Source: Prorocentrum cordatum (lineage: Eukaryota; Sar; Dinophyceae; Prorocentrales; Prorocentraceae). From it: a stretch of DNA of 64,000 nucleotides. The notes below the pieces were generated by a model. That model ran no database searches and was not told where the DNA came from. It was given only the letters and a program-made list of their open reading frames with translations. This document shows positions 22,065 to 31,462 of the stretch, one piece after another; position 1 is the first letter of the stretch, and the number at the start of each line of letters is the position of its first letter. The translations under genes were made by a program, and so were the position numbers. The stretch spans positions 522,501-586,500 of the forward strand of contig CAUYUJ010000725.1 of the NCBI GenBank assembly GCA_963575745.1, written 5' to 3'.

Positions 22065-24656
22065 TCAATAGGGTTCCTGGGTGGCCCGACCCTTGTCCTT
22101 GCCTTTGTCGGCCCCTGGGGGCCCCGTCCCTGGGGTGACCTGGCCTGGCTGGTCGATCCAACTGCAGGCAGCCACGGGTTCGGCGGCCGCTGCAGCTTCC
22201 TCCTTCTTAGTTTCCAGAGTGGCCACTTGTGGCAGGTGGATGGTGCCTCCCGTGAGGTGCCCGAGGAGGGTCTGGATGTCGCCGCGCAGTGCAGCGGCGT
22301 CGGCGGTTGCCGTCTGTTGCTGGGTGACGACGGTGGCAAGCCCCCGTTCCAGCCCTGAAACGTGCTCCGTGAGTGTGGCCTGGGAGGAGAGAACGCCCGC
22401 AAGCTGCACCTGCATGTTATCCACCGTGTTGGCTAGCAGCTCGTGCTGCTGTTCCATGTGCTGGATGCGGGTCGTGGCAGCATCGGGCGGTTTAGAGGCC
22501 GATGCGAAGCGCTCGCCGAAGGTGTTGAGTTCGTGGGAGGCCACGCTGTATTCATCACCTGATGAGAGGATCTCGACGTCGTCGACGTCGCCTGGTACTT
22601 CGGCGGCTGTGGCAGCGTCGCCTTCGGTGTGGCCCCCACCTTCTGCCGCCGCCGTGCCAAGCCAGGAGTCATGGCCACCTGATCCTGGGGCGGCCATCGG
22701 TTCAGCGGCTCCGTCCGTGCCGTGCGGGGGTGCAGAGGAGCTGCGGCCTGGGGCGCAGGGTGACCTTGCGTGCGGCGTGGCGTCACGTTTCCCGCTGGAG
22801 GAGCGGTGGCGCTTGGCTAAAGGCTCCTCCTTGGGGGTCAGGAGCGGTGCGACGCCCTTGCCTTTGGGCGTGGCAGTCATGAGGTCGTGGAGGTAGGGGC
22901 TCTGGGCCGCTTTGGTGAGGAGTGTGCCGGTGGCGGGGCTGAAGCCGCCACCACCGGCTGGCGGCGTCACAGGCTCTGTGATGGTGGTAGGCGTGACGAT
23001 GGTAACGTTGTCCCGCTTCGGCACCACCTCAGCCAGCGGGGCCTCGGTGATGCTCCACGGGATGGGGCACCCCGCGACCTGTACCGTATAGGTGAGTGGG
23101 GGCCGATGGGCGCGCACTAAGGCAAACTGGGCCGCAGTGGCTGGGTCCCAGGCGGTGTGGTAGACCTCACAGTCCCATTTAACGGACGGGCCCGTGAGAG
23201 TCTTGGCGAGCTGGGTCAGCGTGGCGTGGCGTGCCGCAATGCCAGTGATGCGGTAGCGCGTCTTGGCGAGGGTAGCCTCGCAGCCACGGATGCTGACAGC
23301 AGCAGCCTTGGCGGCGTCGGACCCCCGTGGAACACGGATCCCCAGTAGGCCTGACTTGCCGTGCCTGACGACTCCCAGGGCCTTGAACTCCACCGACTTC
23401 TGGAACGCGTCTGCCATCGTGATGGGCTGGTCCTCAGGGAACCAAACGGTCTGATACTTGTCGGCGGTGGGCTCGTCTGCACCTACGTTGCTGAGGTCGT
23501 AGGTGGCACCGAGTTGCCCTGATCCCGCCAGGACCTTGTCGACCGCTTGGAGACTGACGCCGAAGGTGGCAGCCAGGGACCTCTTTCCGACGCCCGATCC
23601 AAACCTGCCTAGGCTTTTGCAGGGTTCGAGGATGGTGACGGCTTTAAAGTTGCCGTGGAAGAGGGCCTTGAAGGTGTCCTGGAGCTGACTATCGAGCTCC
23701 TGGCGGCGAGCGTCTTTCTTGGACTCCCTGTGCTTTTGGTTTTGGCGCGCCTTGTCCTGTGGAGCGGAGTCCCCTCGAAAAGGGCCCTTGGCGCGTGGAC
23801 CACCGTTCACGGGGGCACCTCCCGAGAACTGGTCCTCGAAGGCCTGGTGCATGGAGGGGACTGCGGCAATGGCCTCGGTCTCGTGTATGGTCGCCCGAAT
23901 CCAGCAGACGTGGTCGGCAGGGTCGATGGTGGCGACGGCTACTTTTTCCGTGCAGGCGACCTCCTTGGTGCCCAGCTGGTACACGGTCACGGGGACGTGC
24001 GTGTGGACCACTTTGGGCGCCTTGGGGTGACGCTTCAGGACGGGGACGGCGAGCTCGGTACCGACGTAGTTGTCGTTTTTAGGGCCCATGACAGCAATCG
24101 CGAGCTGACCCGTGGCTCGCTTGCCCTGCTCGAGGTGGTGTTGCAGCAGCCGTTCACCACTCTCGTAGTCGTGGAGGCTGATGCTGGGCTTGTACGTCTT
24201 GCCGTCGTCAGGTGATGTGGGTTCGGCAAGGACAGGGACCTTCCAAAAGGCAGGGTCCAAGGCGATGAATTGGGTGTCCGCAGCCTGAAGACGTGCGGAA
24301 CCCGCTGGTGGGTGTGATGTGTCACCGCCAATGCGCTTAGGCTTGCTGCGCTGGTGATGATCGAGCGTGTAGCTAATCTGGTTGGCGGCGCACATGCGGA
24401 TCAGGGCGCTGCCAAGCTTCTTCGTGTTGGACTTGTGCATGTCGTACGTTGCCTGGAGCTCGTCCGCGTTCAGTTCGGCAAGCCCGTTGTATGCGGCCGT
24501 GGGGCGGTCAGACCCCGCTTGCTTGAACGCTGCGATGCAGTCCTGCTTGCGTTGAAGGAGAGACCCTTCAGCAGCAGGGCGCGCGGGACGGGAGCTCGGA
24601 GGCTGCTTAGAAGAGCGACGGCGCTCCGGCTTCTTGGGGGCCATTGCTGCGGGCAC
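22065..24656 (-). CDS. Element A ORF1: gag-like nucleic-acid-binding protein with coiled coil
   Basis: Intact, 863 aa, the first ORF in sense order, starting 141 nt from the 5' end. I chose the first Met; a second Met four codons later is equally plausible. The N-terminus is very basic (APKKPERRRSSK). The middle (about 120-540) looks globular and includes a basic stretch near 300 (KARQNQKHRESKKDARR). A low-complexity Pro/Ser/His region covers about 590-690. Residues about 735-810 form heptad-like helix (QHELLANTVDNMQVQLAGV and following), a likely trimerisation or dimerisation coiled coil. The tail is Lys/Gly-rich. Position, charge and coiled coil fit a LINE ORF1/gag role of RNA packaging, but I see no CCHC knuckle and cannot name a family. 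Confidence 0.75.
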   Translation of the reverse strand: MPAAMAPKKPERRRSSKQPPSSRPARPAAEGSLLQRKQDCIAAFKQAGSDRPTAAYNGLAELNADELQATYDMHKSNTKKLGSALIRMCAANQISYTLDHHQRSKPKRIGGDTSHPPAGSARLQAADTQFIALDPAFWKVPVLAEPTSPDDGKTYKPSISLHDYESGERLLQHHLEQGKRATGQLAIAVMGPKNDNYVGTELAVPVLKRHPKAPKVVHTHVPVTVYQLGTKEVACTEKVAVATIDPADHVCWIRATIHETEAIAAVPSMHQAFEDQFSGGAPVNGGPRAKGPFRGDSAPQDKARQNQKHRESKKDARRQELDSQLQDTFKALFHGNFKAVTILEPCKSLGRFGSGVGKRSLAATFGVSLQAVDKVLAGSGQLGATYDLSNVGADEPTADKYQTVWFPEDQPITMADAFQKSVEFKALGVVRHGKSGLLGIRVPRGSDAAKAAAVSIRGCEATLAKTRYRITGIAARHATLTQLAKTLTGPSVKWDCEVYHTAWDPATAAQFALVRAHRPPLTYTVQVAGCPIPWSITEAPLAEVVPKRDNVTIVTPTTITEPVTPPAGGGGFSPATGTLLTKAAQSPYLHDLMTATPKGKGVAPLLTPKEEPLAKRHRSSSGKRDATPHARSPCAPGRSSSAPPHGTDGAAEPMAAPGSGGHDSWLGTAAAEGGGHTEGDAATAAEVPGDVDDVEILSSGDEYSVASHELNTFGERFASASKPPDAATTRIQHMEQQHELLANTVDNMQVQLAGVLSSQATLTEHVSGLERGLATVVTQQQTATADAAALRGDIQTLLGHLTGGTIHLPQVATLETKKEEAAAAAEPVAACSWIDQPGQVTPGTGPPGADKGKDKGRATQEPY

Positions 24657-24796
24657 TCTGGTGTGGAGAGGTGACGCGAATCAGTAAGGTCCTGCTGGGA
24701 CCCCTCCGGTCTCGCGAGGCCTGGGAGTCTGACTCCGAGGCGGGGCGCTTCGCGTCGCGGCTGCGGTCTGAGTGCTGGGCACTCTCGAGCCGAGAC

Positions 24797-24797
<1 letters not shown>

Positions 24798-24886
<89 letters not shown>

Positions 24887-24935
24887 GGGGGAAAAGAGAG
24901 AGAGAGAGAGAGAGACAGAGACAGAGAGAGAGAAC

Positions 24936-24967
<32 letters not shown>
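24798..24967. repeat. (GA)n/(TC)n tract between elements A and B
   Basis: A 170-bp imperfect GA repeat lies exactly between the 5' end of A and the 3' end of B. A G-rich/A-rich interruption lies at 24886-24896. Confidence 0.9.
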
Positions 24968-24971
<4 letters not shown>

Positions 24972-24979
24972 ACAAGTAG

Positions 24980-25017
24980 GCGGACCAGGGTCCGTCCGCG
25001 AGGCGCACTGCGGTGCG
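24980..25017 (-). other. 3'-terminal double hairpin, copy B
   Basis: The stems are GCGGAC (24980-24985)/GTCCGC (24994-24999) and CGCAC (25004-25008)/GTGCG (25013-25017), the same as in A and C. Confidence 0.55.
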
Positions 25018-25333
25018 ACAACCCGCAACACACTATTAGCGGCGGTGCAGCCTTAAGATACGAGGGCGGGCAACAGACCCCCTCCCCCGGCGCATTGCGT
25101 CTGAAGCTACGGACGGCGGACAGACAGTGAAGATCTCACGTGTCAGACCGCGTGACGAAGAAGGCCCCAACAAGAAAGGCGACGTGCGGACACGTGGCTA
25201 GGCGGCTTGGCAGACCGCCAGTTGGGCGCTTGGCCGCAGCGCGGCGCGCAGGGACGGGGCACCCCCCGCCCCCACGCCCTGACACCGTGGACGCGGAGCC
25301 ACGCGTACACACGGGCAGGCAGAAAGGAGGAAA

Positions 25334-28300
25334 TTAGCGCGGGGCACCAGGCGGAGCGCCGCGGAGCGATGACAGCATAGCTTGGATGGTGAGTGGCGGC
25401 GCAGCACCAACGGGCGAGGGCGTAAGCAGCTCGGCGAAGGCACGCCCGGCGCGGTGGAGGCGCTGGAGCAGAGGGCCTTGACGGGCTTGAGCAGCGGCAC
25501 GGTCGGCGGCGAGAGCAGCACACCTCTGCTGAAGAGCGGCCATAGACTGGGACAGCTCGGTTTCGCGGTCGGTGAGGGGCGGCTGCTCAGTGCCTGCGGC
25601 CGCGGGCCTCGTGGCAGGGGCGAGGTCATCGGTGCGCCTGGCCAGGTGGTGGACTAGCGCAGTACGGCGCTCCGTGTGCTGGCGGCCGTCACCCTTGAGA
25701 GGCGACTGGAGGGTAACACGCGGTCCCAGGGCTGGAGCCGCTAGGGCCACGCCCCGTGAGGTCGGAAGAGCCGCCTCCTCGCGCCCAGCAACAGTGAAAG
25801 CGTGGACGGGGTGCGACGGCCTGACTGGCTCGGTGCCCTGCGGGGGGGCTGGAGCCGCCCCCGCGGGCTGGCGCTGGTGGGGGGACGGAGTGGGTGGCAC
25901 GGTAGGACCAATCATGATGCCGTGCGAGGGCTCGGAGGTCGGCCGCGTGGTCGGGTGGCGTCTCGATGGGGCGGCGTCGTCGGCAGCGTGGAGTGTCGGC
26001 GGGGCGTCGTCTATGCTGCCACTCAGTCCGAGGGGATCAACCAGGTCATCGTCGGCGTCTTGACGGTGAGCGACATCATCATGTGGGTGCGATGTCGCTC
26101 TCGGTGGCGGAGTCGCGGTGAGCGAGGACCGCATTCGTAGAGATGCAGAACAGCCCAGCGCTTGGGTTTAGCACGCGCGGTCAAGCTGAGGAGCTTGGCG
26201 AGCTTGGGGGCGGGTGGAGGGGAAGGGCGGTGTGTGCGGTGCGGGGGATGAGGGGGAAAAAAAAAACAAAACAAGGGGTAGGGAGAGGGGGTGAGAGTGG
26301 TTAAAGGGGAGAAAGGGGGCAGTGAGGGCGAGAGGAGGGGAGGATAGAGGGGGGTAGGTGGATGGGAGGAGGGGGGATGAGGGGAGAAGGGATGGGAGGC
26401 GCGCTAGGGTCTGGGGGAAGGGGTGGGAGGGAGAGAATTGGCTGGGAGGGAGGGAGGGGTGAGGCGGGAGGGGCCTTGAGTAGTGGGGAGAAGAGCAGGG
26501 GGTTAGGAAGGAGAGGGGAGTGAGGTTTCGTTTGCCCGACGGGGCAGGGTTGGCGCTGGCTGGCCGTCGTCCAAGAAGTCCAATCCCCCGCCGAAGCCGA
26601 ACGGGTCGTCCTCCTGTTCATCGAGCATCGCCCGTTGGGCCTCGGCCCAGAGCTCATCCGGGTCTTGCGGGATGAATGGTCCAGCCGCGGGTGGTGCCTG
26701 GTCCGACAGCAGGGGGTTTGGTTCCATTTTGCTGAGTTCCGCAGCTGTAAACCCAGCCCTGCGGTGTGGTAGCGGCAGAGTACGGTGTCTGCGCTCGTAG
26801 ATAGCTACAGCGACCCCATGAAGCACGGTCGCTTGGCGATGTCGTGTTTTGGCAGCTTCAACAATGTCGTCGGGAAGGTTGTGAGTGCGTGCCGCCGTTG
26901 TGGCAAGGGCGTCGGCCTGACGGTTGAACTCCTCCGCGATGGGCCCGATGAGCCCAAGGTCGATGCCCAGGTCTCCCAGGTGGCTGGCGATTTTTTCGAC
27001 GCGACACATGTTGGGCTTGGCCATAACACATCGGTGGATATTTTCCCAGAGCTCCGCGTGCGTGCCCTGCGGCGCTGGATGTCCGTCGATGATGCTTTGG
27101 AACCCATCGACCACCGCCTGGTTGTCCACGAAAACGTGCACGGGCCGTTCGGCACATGCCGTAAGGTGACAATGGCGAGGGTCTCCGCAACCTGGGCGTT
27201 CTGCGTTAGGCCGTGAACGCGTGCACTGTAGTTCATGCGGTGGTCGATGCCGTAGTAGACGCCGTAGCCCGCTCGTGCTAGCAATGGGATGGCTTGGTTG
27301 GTGCATGCACCGTCCGTGGCAGCGTAGACCCATGTCCAACCAGTGTCGTGGTCCAGGTAGGTGGTGTAGGTGTCCTGGGCTGAAGCCGCAGGATCTCCCT
27401 CAGGGGGGGGCCGCGGCATGGGCTGTGGCAGCGGGTCCCTCGCGAGGTCGGCCTGCAGGTCGAGGAGGGCTGGGTCTTCGTCGAAGAGCCCGCAGTGTCT
27501 TGTGTGCGGCGGAAGACGGGCCCACTGGTCGTCATTGATGAGGGTGGTGAGAGGGAGTCTTTCTCGGCCCAGCACTTGCAGTCGCGGACAGTGTGCTCCT
27601 GAGTTTCCTCTTCCTCGTCGCAGTAGCGGCAGATGGGGCTGGGGTCTGCCGACGTGTTTGATCGGGATCGTCGCTGTTGGATGTGATCCCCGCCCGACAG
27701 GTAGTTCAGGAGGAGCGCCAGCTGCCAGGCAGTGCATTTGGCTGCTCCTTTAGTTCGGGCGAGCCACGTGCTGGCGAAGAGGTCAAGGCCCTGTCTGACA
27801 GAGGCTAGGTAGCCAAGGTCGTGTCGCCGTGGCTTGATCCTCCGCAGAAAAGCCCTGCGTTGCGAGGCCCGCAGCATGTGTAGGAAGGCGTTTTGGGGTA
27901 ATTTCAGCCAGCTGATCTGGCAGCCCCAGTCGTCGTACATGATGCCAAATGTGGGCCAGGTCCATCGGAGCTGCTGGAGCGACTGGACGAGTCGTCCGAC
28001 GGGTCCTCCACCAAACAGGGTCTGGACATGGTGTTGGAGGTCTCTGGCGAGCCCGCAGAGTGTAACGTCGCGGTTAACCTGTCGCCGCAGGCACAGGAAT
28101 GCTTCACGCTGCGTGATGGCGTCGATCACAAGGGCGTGTCCCGGCACGCACACGGCCATGAGAGTCCAGAACTCGACCCACTTGTTCCCCTTGGGGCGGA
28201 TAGCCGCCTTGAGGGCGTGGTTGTAGGCAGTCTTGGCTGGGCCTGATGTTGCTTGAATGTCGGTGCCCGTGGTGCAGACGCTGGCAGCCAGGGATCGGGC

Positions 28301-31300
28301 GTGCCGCGCCTTGATAAGCATCGGCGACGGGAGCTTGCCAATGCGCGGCAGGCGGATAGTCGCCCTCCGTACGCGGGCGTCTGCGGTGGCCGTGAGGTTA
28401 AGCGCGGCTGGAGCCGGCGCTGCCTCTGCGTTGATGTAACTTCCGACGAGCTTGAAGGAATCGACCACACGTAGGGGGCGATCCGCCAGTGTAAGCTGGG
28501 TAACGGCGGCGTGAAGCTCGTCGGTGAGCGCCCACCCTGCCACTTTACCAGGGTGAATGCGTTGGCCTGAGAATCGATCAAACTTGGCGGTTTCGTCAAG
28601 AGATTTCTGCAGCTCAGACGCGGTGTGGGTAGTGGAGTTGCTGTCGTCAACAAAGGTAGTGCTGAGTGATCGCGGAACGTATCGATGCTGTCTCTTGGTC
28701 CACACACACATGAGCAGCTTAATGTCGTCCAGGGACCAAGAGCTTCCCTGGAGGTGACCGTTGGTCCTGGCCAATTCCTTAGAGTACGCTCCGTTCATGC
28801 GGATGTAGCGTTTGTGGTGTCTGTAGAAATTTCGGCGGACAGTAACGATGTCTTGAGGGCACCCCGCGTGCAGCGCAAGGTTAAGGCAGATGTCCGTGAT
28901 GAGGTAGTCGAAACACTTCTGTCGGTCAAGGGCAGCTCCAGCTAAGGGGAGGAGTAAAGCCCTGGCGTGTTCGATGCGCAGGGCGAGAGAGGTGCTGACA
29001 TCCCCAATGGTTGCTTTGGGAACAGCGCCGAAGCTCGTGGCATGGGTCCATCCTTGCCGCCAGGTCGTGAGGCTGCGGTAGGCTGGCGCTTCCCACGCGT
29101 ACATCCATACGGAAAGAACCGAGAGAAGTCGTTGGTCCGTCGGGAGTTCCCCTCGGCCTTTTCGGAGGCACGGGTTTGGCACGTGTAGGAGGGGCTCGGG
29201 GATGGTGCTGGTGCGTTGCATAGCACGTAAGACGCTGGCGAAGAGGCGAAGGATGTCGTCGGGTAACTCCTTAGCCTCCTTAGTTGTCCAGCCGTCGAGT
29301 CCCCCCGCGCGGCGCGGTGAACGGGTGCGAATGAAGTGGATGAGTTGGTCGTCGGTGAGGTGGAAAGGGGCTGCTGGTGATGGCGTAGGCAGCTCTTGTC
29401 GGTACTCGTCGTAGAAGTCCGCCCACGTCGGCATAGTTTCGGCGTCATGACCCGCGCGAGCGCGGTACCTGCCCAAGATGGGCTCCCAGGTGTCGACCAT
29501 GAGCTTAAGCATGTCTTTGGTATTGGCAACAATGGCGTTGGCGGGGAGGGCGTCGGGAACCTGGGCAGGTGGTGGGTCACGAGTGTGGCCTTCGTCGGTG
29601 TCCGTGTCGAGCGAACTACCGTCGCTGGGGCTGAAGCCGCCGGCGTCGGTGTCGGCATCACTTTCGTCCGTGCAAGCTTGGTCAGGGTTGAAGGCAGTGG
29701 TGTCGCAGTGGAGCTGTGCATCGTCGGGAGTGGTAGGCGTGCGGAGATACGCCGTGGGCGAGCAGTCGGCAGCCCGTGCGTATATGGCCGCCTTTCGCCC
29801 GCTTGGCTCGCGGACGCCCTCAGCCCAAATCTTGATGCGTTCAGCTTTGGCTCGGTTTGCACGTCGCGCCAGCTCTGAGTCAAGGTTGTGGATCAGACGG
29901 TCCAGGTGCTCTCCGCGTGGTGCTGGCACGTCGGGGGCCCAGGCCTCGGGAAAGGCCAGGAGGGCCGTGGGGCGCAGCTTGTGGCAGAGAAGGCGGGCCG
30001 CGGCCCACGTGCAGTCGATGCGTTGCGCCAGGTGCGGCGGGATAGCACGGCAGGCTATATGATGGTGCAGTCCGATGAAGCGAAGCTCGCAAAGTTGCCG
30101 ATGGAGCTTGCGAAGGCGGTTCATGTGAATCGTGGAAGCTCCGTAGGTGGGAAAGGCGCGGGGGACGGCGGGTCGCTCCTCGAACGTGGGTGTGAGCCCG
30201 TGCATGGTCGGGGCCTTCTTTTTTGGGTGGTCTGGCGGTGGGGGCGGCAGGTCCCGCAGCCGGGTGAGATGGTACTCATGGCTGGCCTCGTTTGCCAGGG
30301 CGAACATGCATTCCACATCGTCGCGTGCGTCAGCCTGCTCCATGCGGTCGTGGTATCGTCCGGCGATGTGGGTCCCTAGTGCCTGGAGTTCGTGGTCCTC
30401 ATGAGCTCCGTCGTTTGGAGTGTATGGCGTGGGGGCCAAAAGGCGTGGGGCCGTGTGATCGAGGCGGCTTAGGTCGAGTGTGACCTGCAGGCCAACATGG
30501 AACTTCGCTGGCAAGTCACGCAGATAGCAGAAGTCGGTGACAAGGGATCGCGCAGCTTGGTTGGCGATGATATAATCGATGCGCGAAGTGCGGGGGCACT
30601 TGGTGACGCGGTCCCAGTCAGGGATATTGCCATCTGTGTGCATGGTGTGGTCTGGTGTGCCTTCAGCGACGTTAAACCATCCGTGCTGCATCATGTGCAG
30701 CAGGTGTGGATTGTCGTCGATGTTCGTGTTGGCGTCCATGCAAATGAAATACGGGACTGAGCCGACCCTCGCGGCGGCGCAGTCAGCAAGCCGAAACAAA
30801 TCGGTGCTGTCCCCTCCAGCGACCCCGTAGAGGCTCGCAATGTAGATCCCAGCGGGCCCGTGGTTGTTTCGTCGCCGCCTGCGGCGGTGCTGGGTGCAGA
30901 GCGGGGGGAAGGCCTCGTGCCATCGTTTCTTGGCCTTGAGGGTGGCGATACAGGACGCAGTGTCGTCGACGGTGGAGTCGACGATGGCGTCCTTAGAGAG
31001 GATGGCGACCCCCCCCGAGGCGCCAGTGTTGCCCTCGACCGTGTGGTCCGTGCCACCGTGAGCAGCTTTGCGCTGGGCTCGCGCCAGATCCAGGTCATGT
31101 CCCAGACTGGCCTGATATCCTCCGTGGTGTGGATTGGCGGCGTTGGTAGCGATGGCTTGCCTGGTAGGCTTGGCATGTCGGGTCTCCTGCAGTGCTATGA
31201 CTGCGGCGTTGTGGTCGACACCTAGAGCGGTGATGGTTGGCCAGTTCGCTGTGAGACTCGTGATGTTGAGGCTGACGAGGTGGATGGAGCGACCTGGCCC

Positions 31301-31462
31301 GTCTCCGTCGGTGGAGCTGGGGTTAGCACGCCCCGCACGGTGGAGGGCAGCCTGGCCCTCACCCAGGTAGAAGGCTTGGCCACAGTAGGAGCTCATGGCG
31401 TCGCGGCAGATTGGCTTGGACGGGCTGAAGCCGCCGTCGGGCCAGGAGTATAGGCAAGGCAT
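25334..31462 (-). pseudogene. Element B ORF4: APE endonuclease, RT, CCHC knuckle, RNase H
   Basis: The first 1,290 or so codons (31462 to about 27570) are open and give the clearest view. The endonuclease runs from about 31290 to 30480: LVSLNITSL, ALQETRHAK (catalytic Glu), ICMDANTNID (Asp/Asn) at 30720-30745, RIDYIIANQ and HVGLQVTLD (position of the catalytic His). RT motifs: AGGLDGWT near 29290, LDRQKCFDYL at 28900-28930, GHLQGSSWS near 28750, TTFVDDSNS near 28640. The knuckle C-x2-C-x8-H-x4-C lies at about 27590-27640. A lost base near 27570 shifts the frame; RNase H continues at 27330-26890 with AATDGACT, HVFVDNQAV and EFNRQADALA. A second small indel lies near 27168 and a G-rich insert at 26121-26527. 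The C-terminus holds an Asp/Glu-Gly-Phe patch and a coiled coil (about 25560-25420). The frame overlaps ORF3 by 70 nt in the -1 register. Confidence 0.88.
26121..26527 (+). repeat. G-rich low-complexity insert inside element B ORF4
   Basis: About 400 bp absent from A and C at this point. The first 100 bp look like ordinary unique sequence; the rest is G/A-rich and drifting (GGGAGGGAG-like), with one A run near 26256. It splits the C-terminal part of ORF4 just before the acidic patch. Origin unknown; an assembly artefact is possible. Confidence 0.6.

Larger units (their letters stand above)
8175..24797 (-). mobile_element. Giant non-LTR retrotransposon, copy A (full length, decayed)
   Basis: This 16.6-kb unit lies between two GA/TC tracts, with its sense strand on minus. 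Its edges are defined by comparison with copies B and C: the first unique base at the 5' side is 24797, after a 141-nt 5' UTR, and the 3' edge is at 8175, after a 366-nt 3' UTR. It carries four ORFs in the order ORF1, ORF2, ORF3, ORF4. I saw no long terminal repeats, and the two ends are unrelated. APE endonuclease, RT, CCHC knuckle and RNase H place it among non-LTR (LINE) elements. ORF1 and ORF2 are intact. ORF3 and ORF4 hold many one-base indels, one nonsense codon and two A-rich inserts. Typical LINEs are 4-8 kb, so this length is exceptional. Confidence 0.85.
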
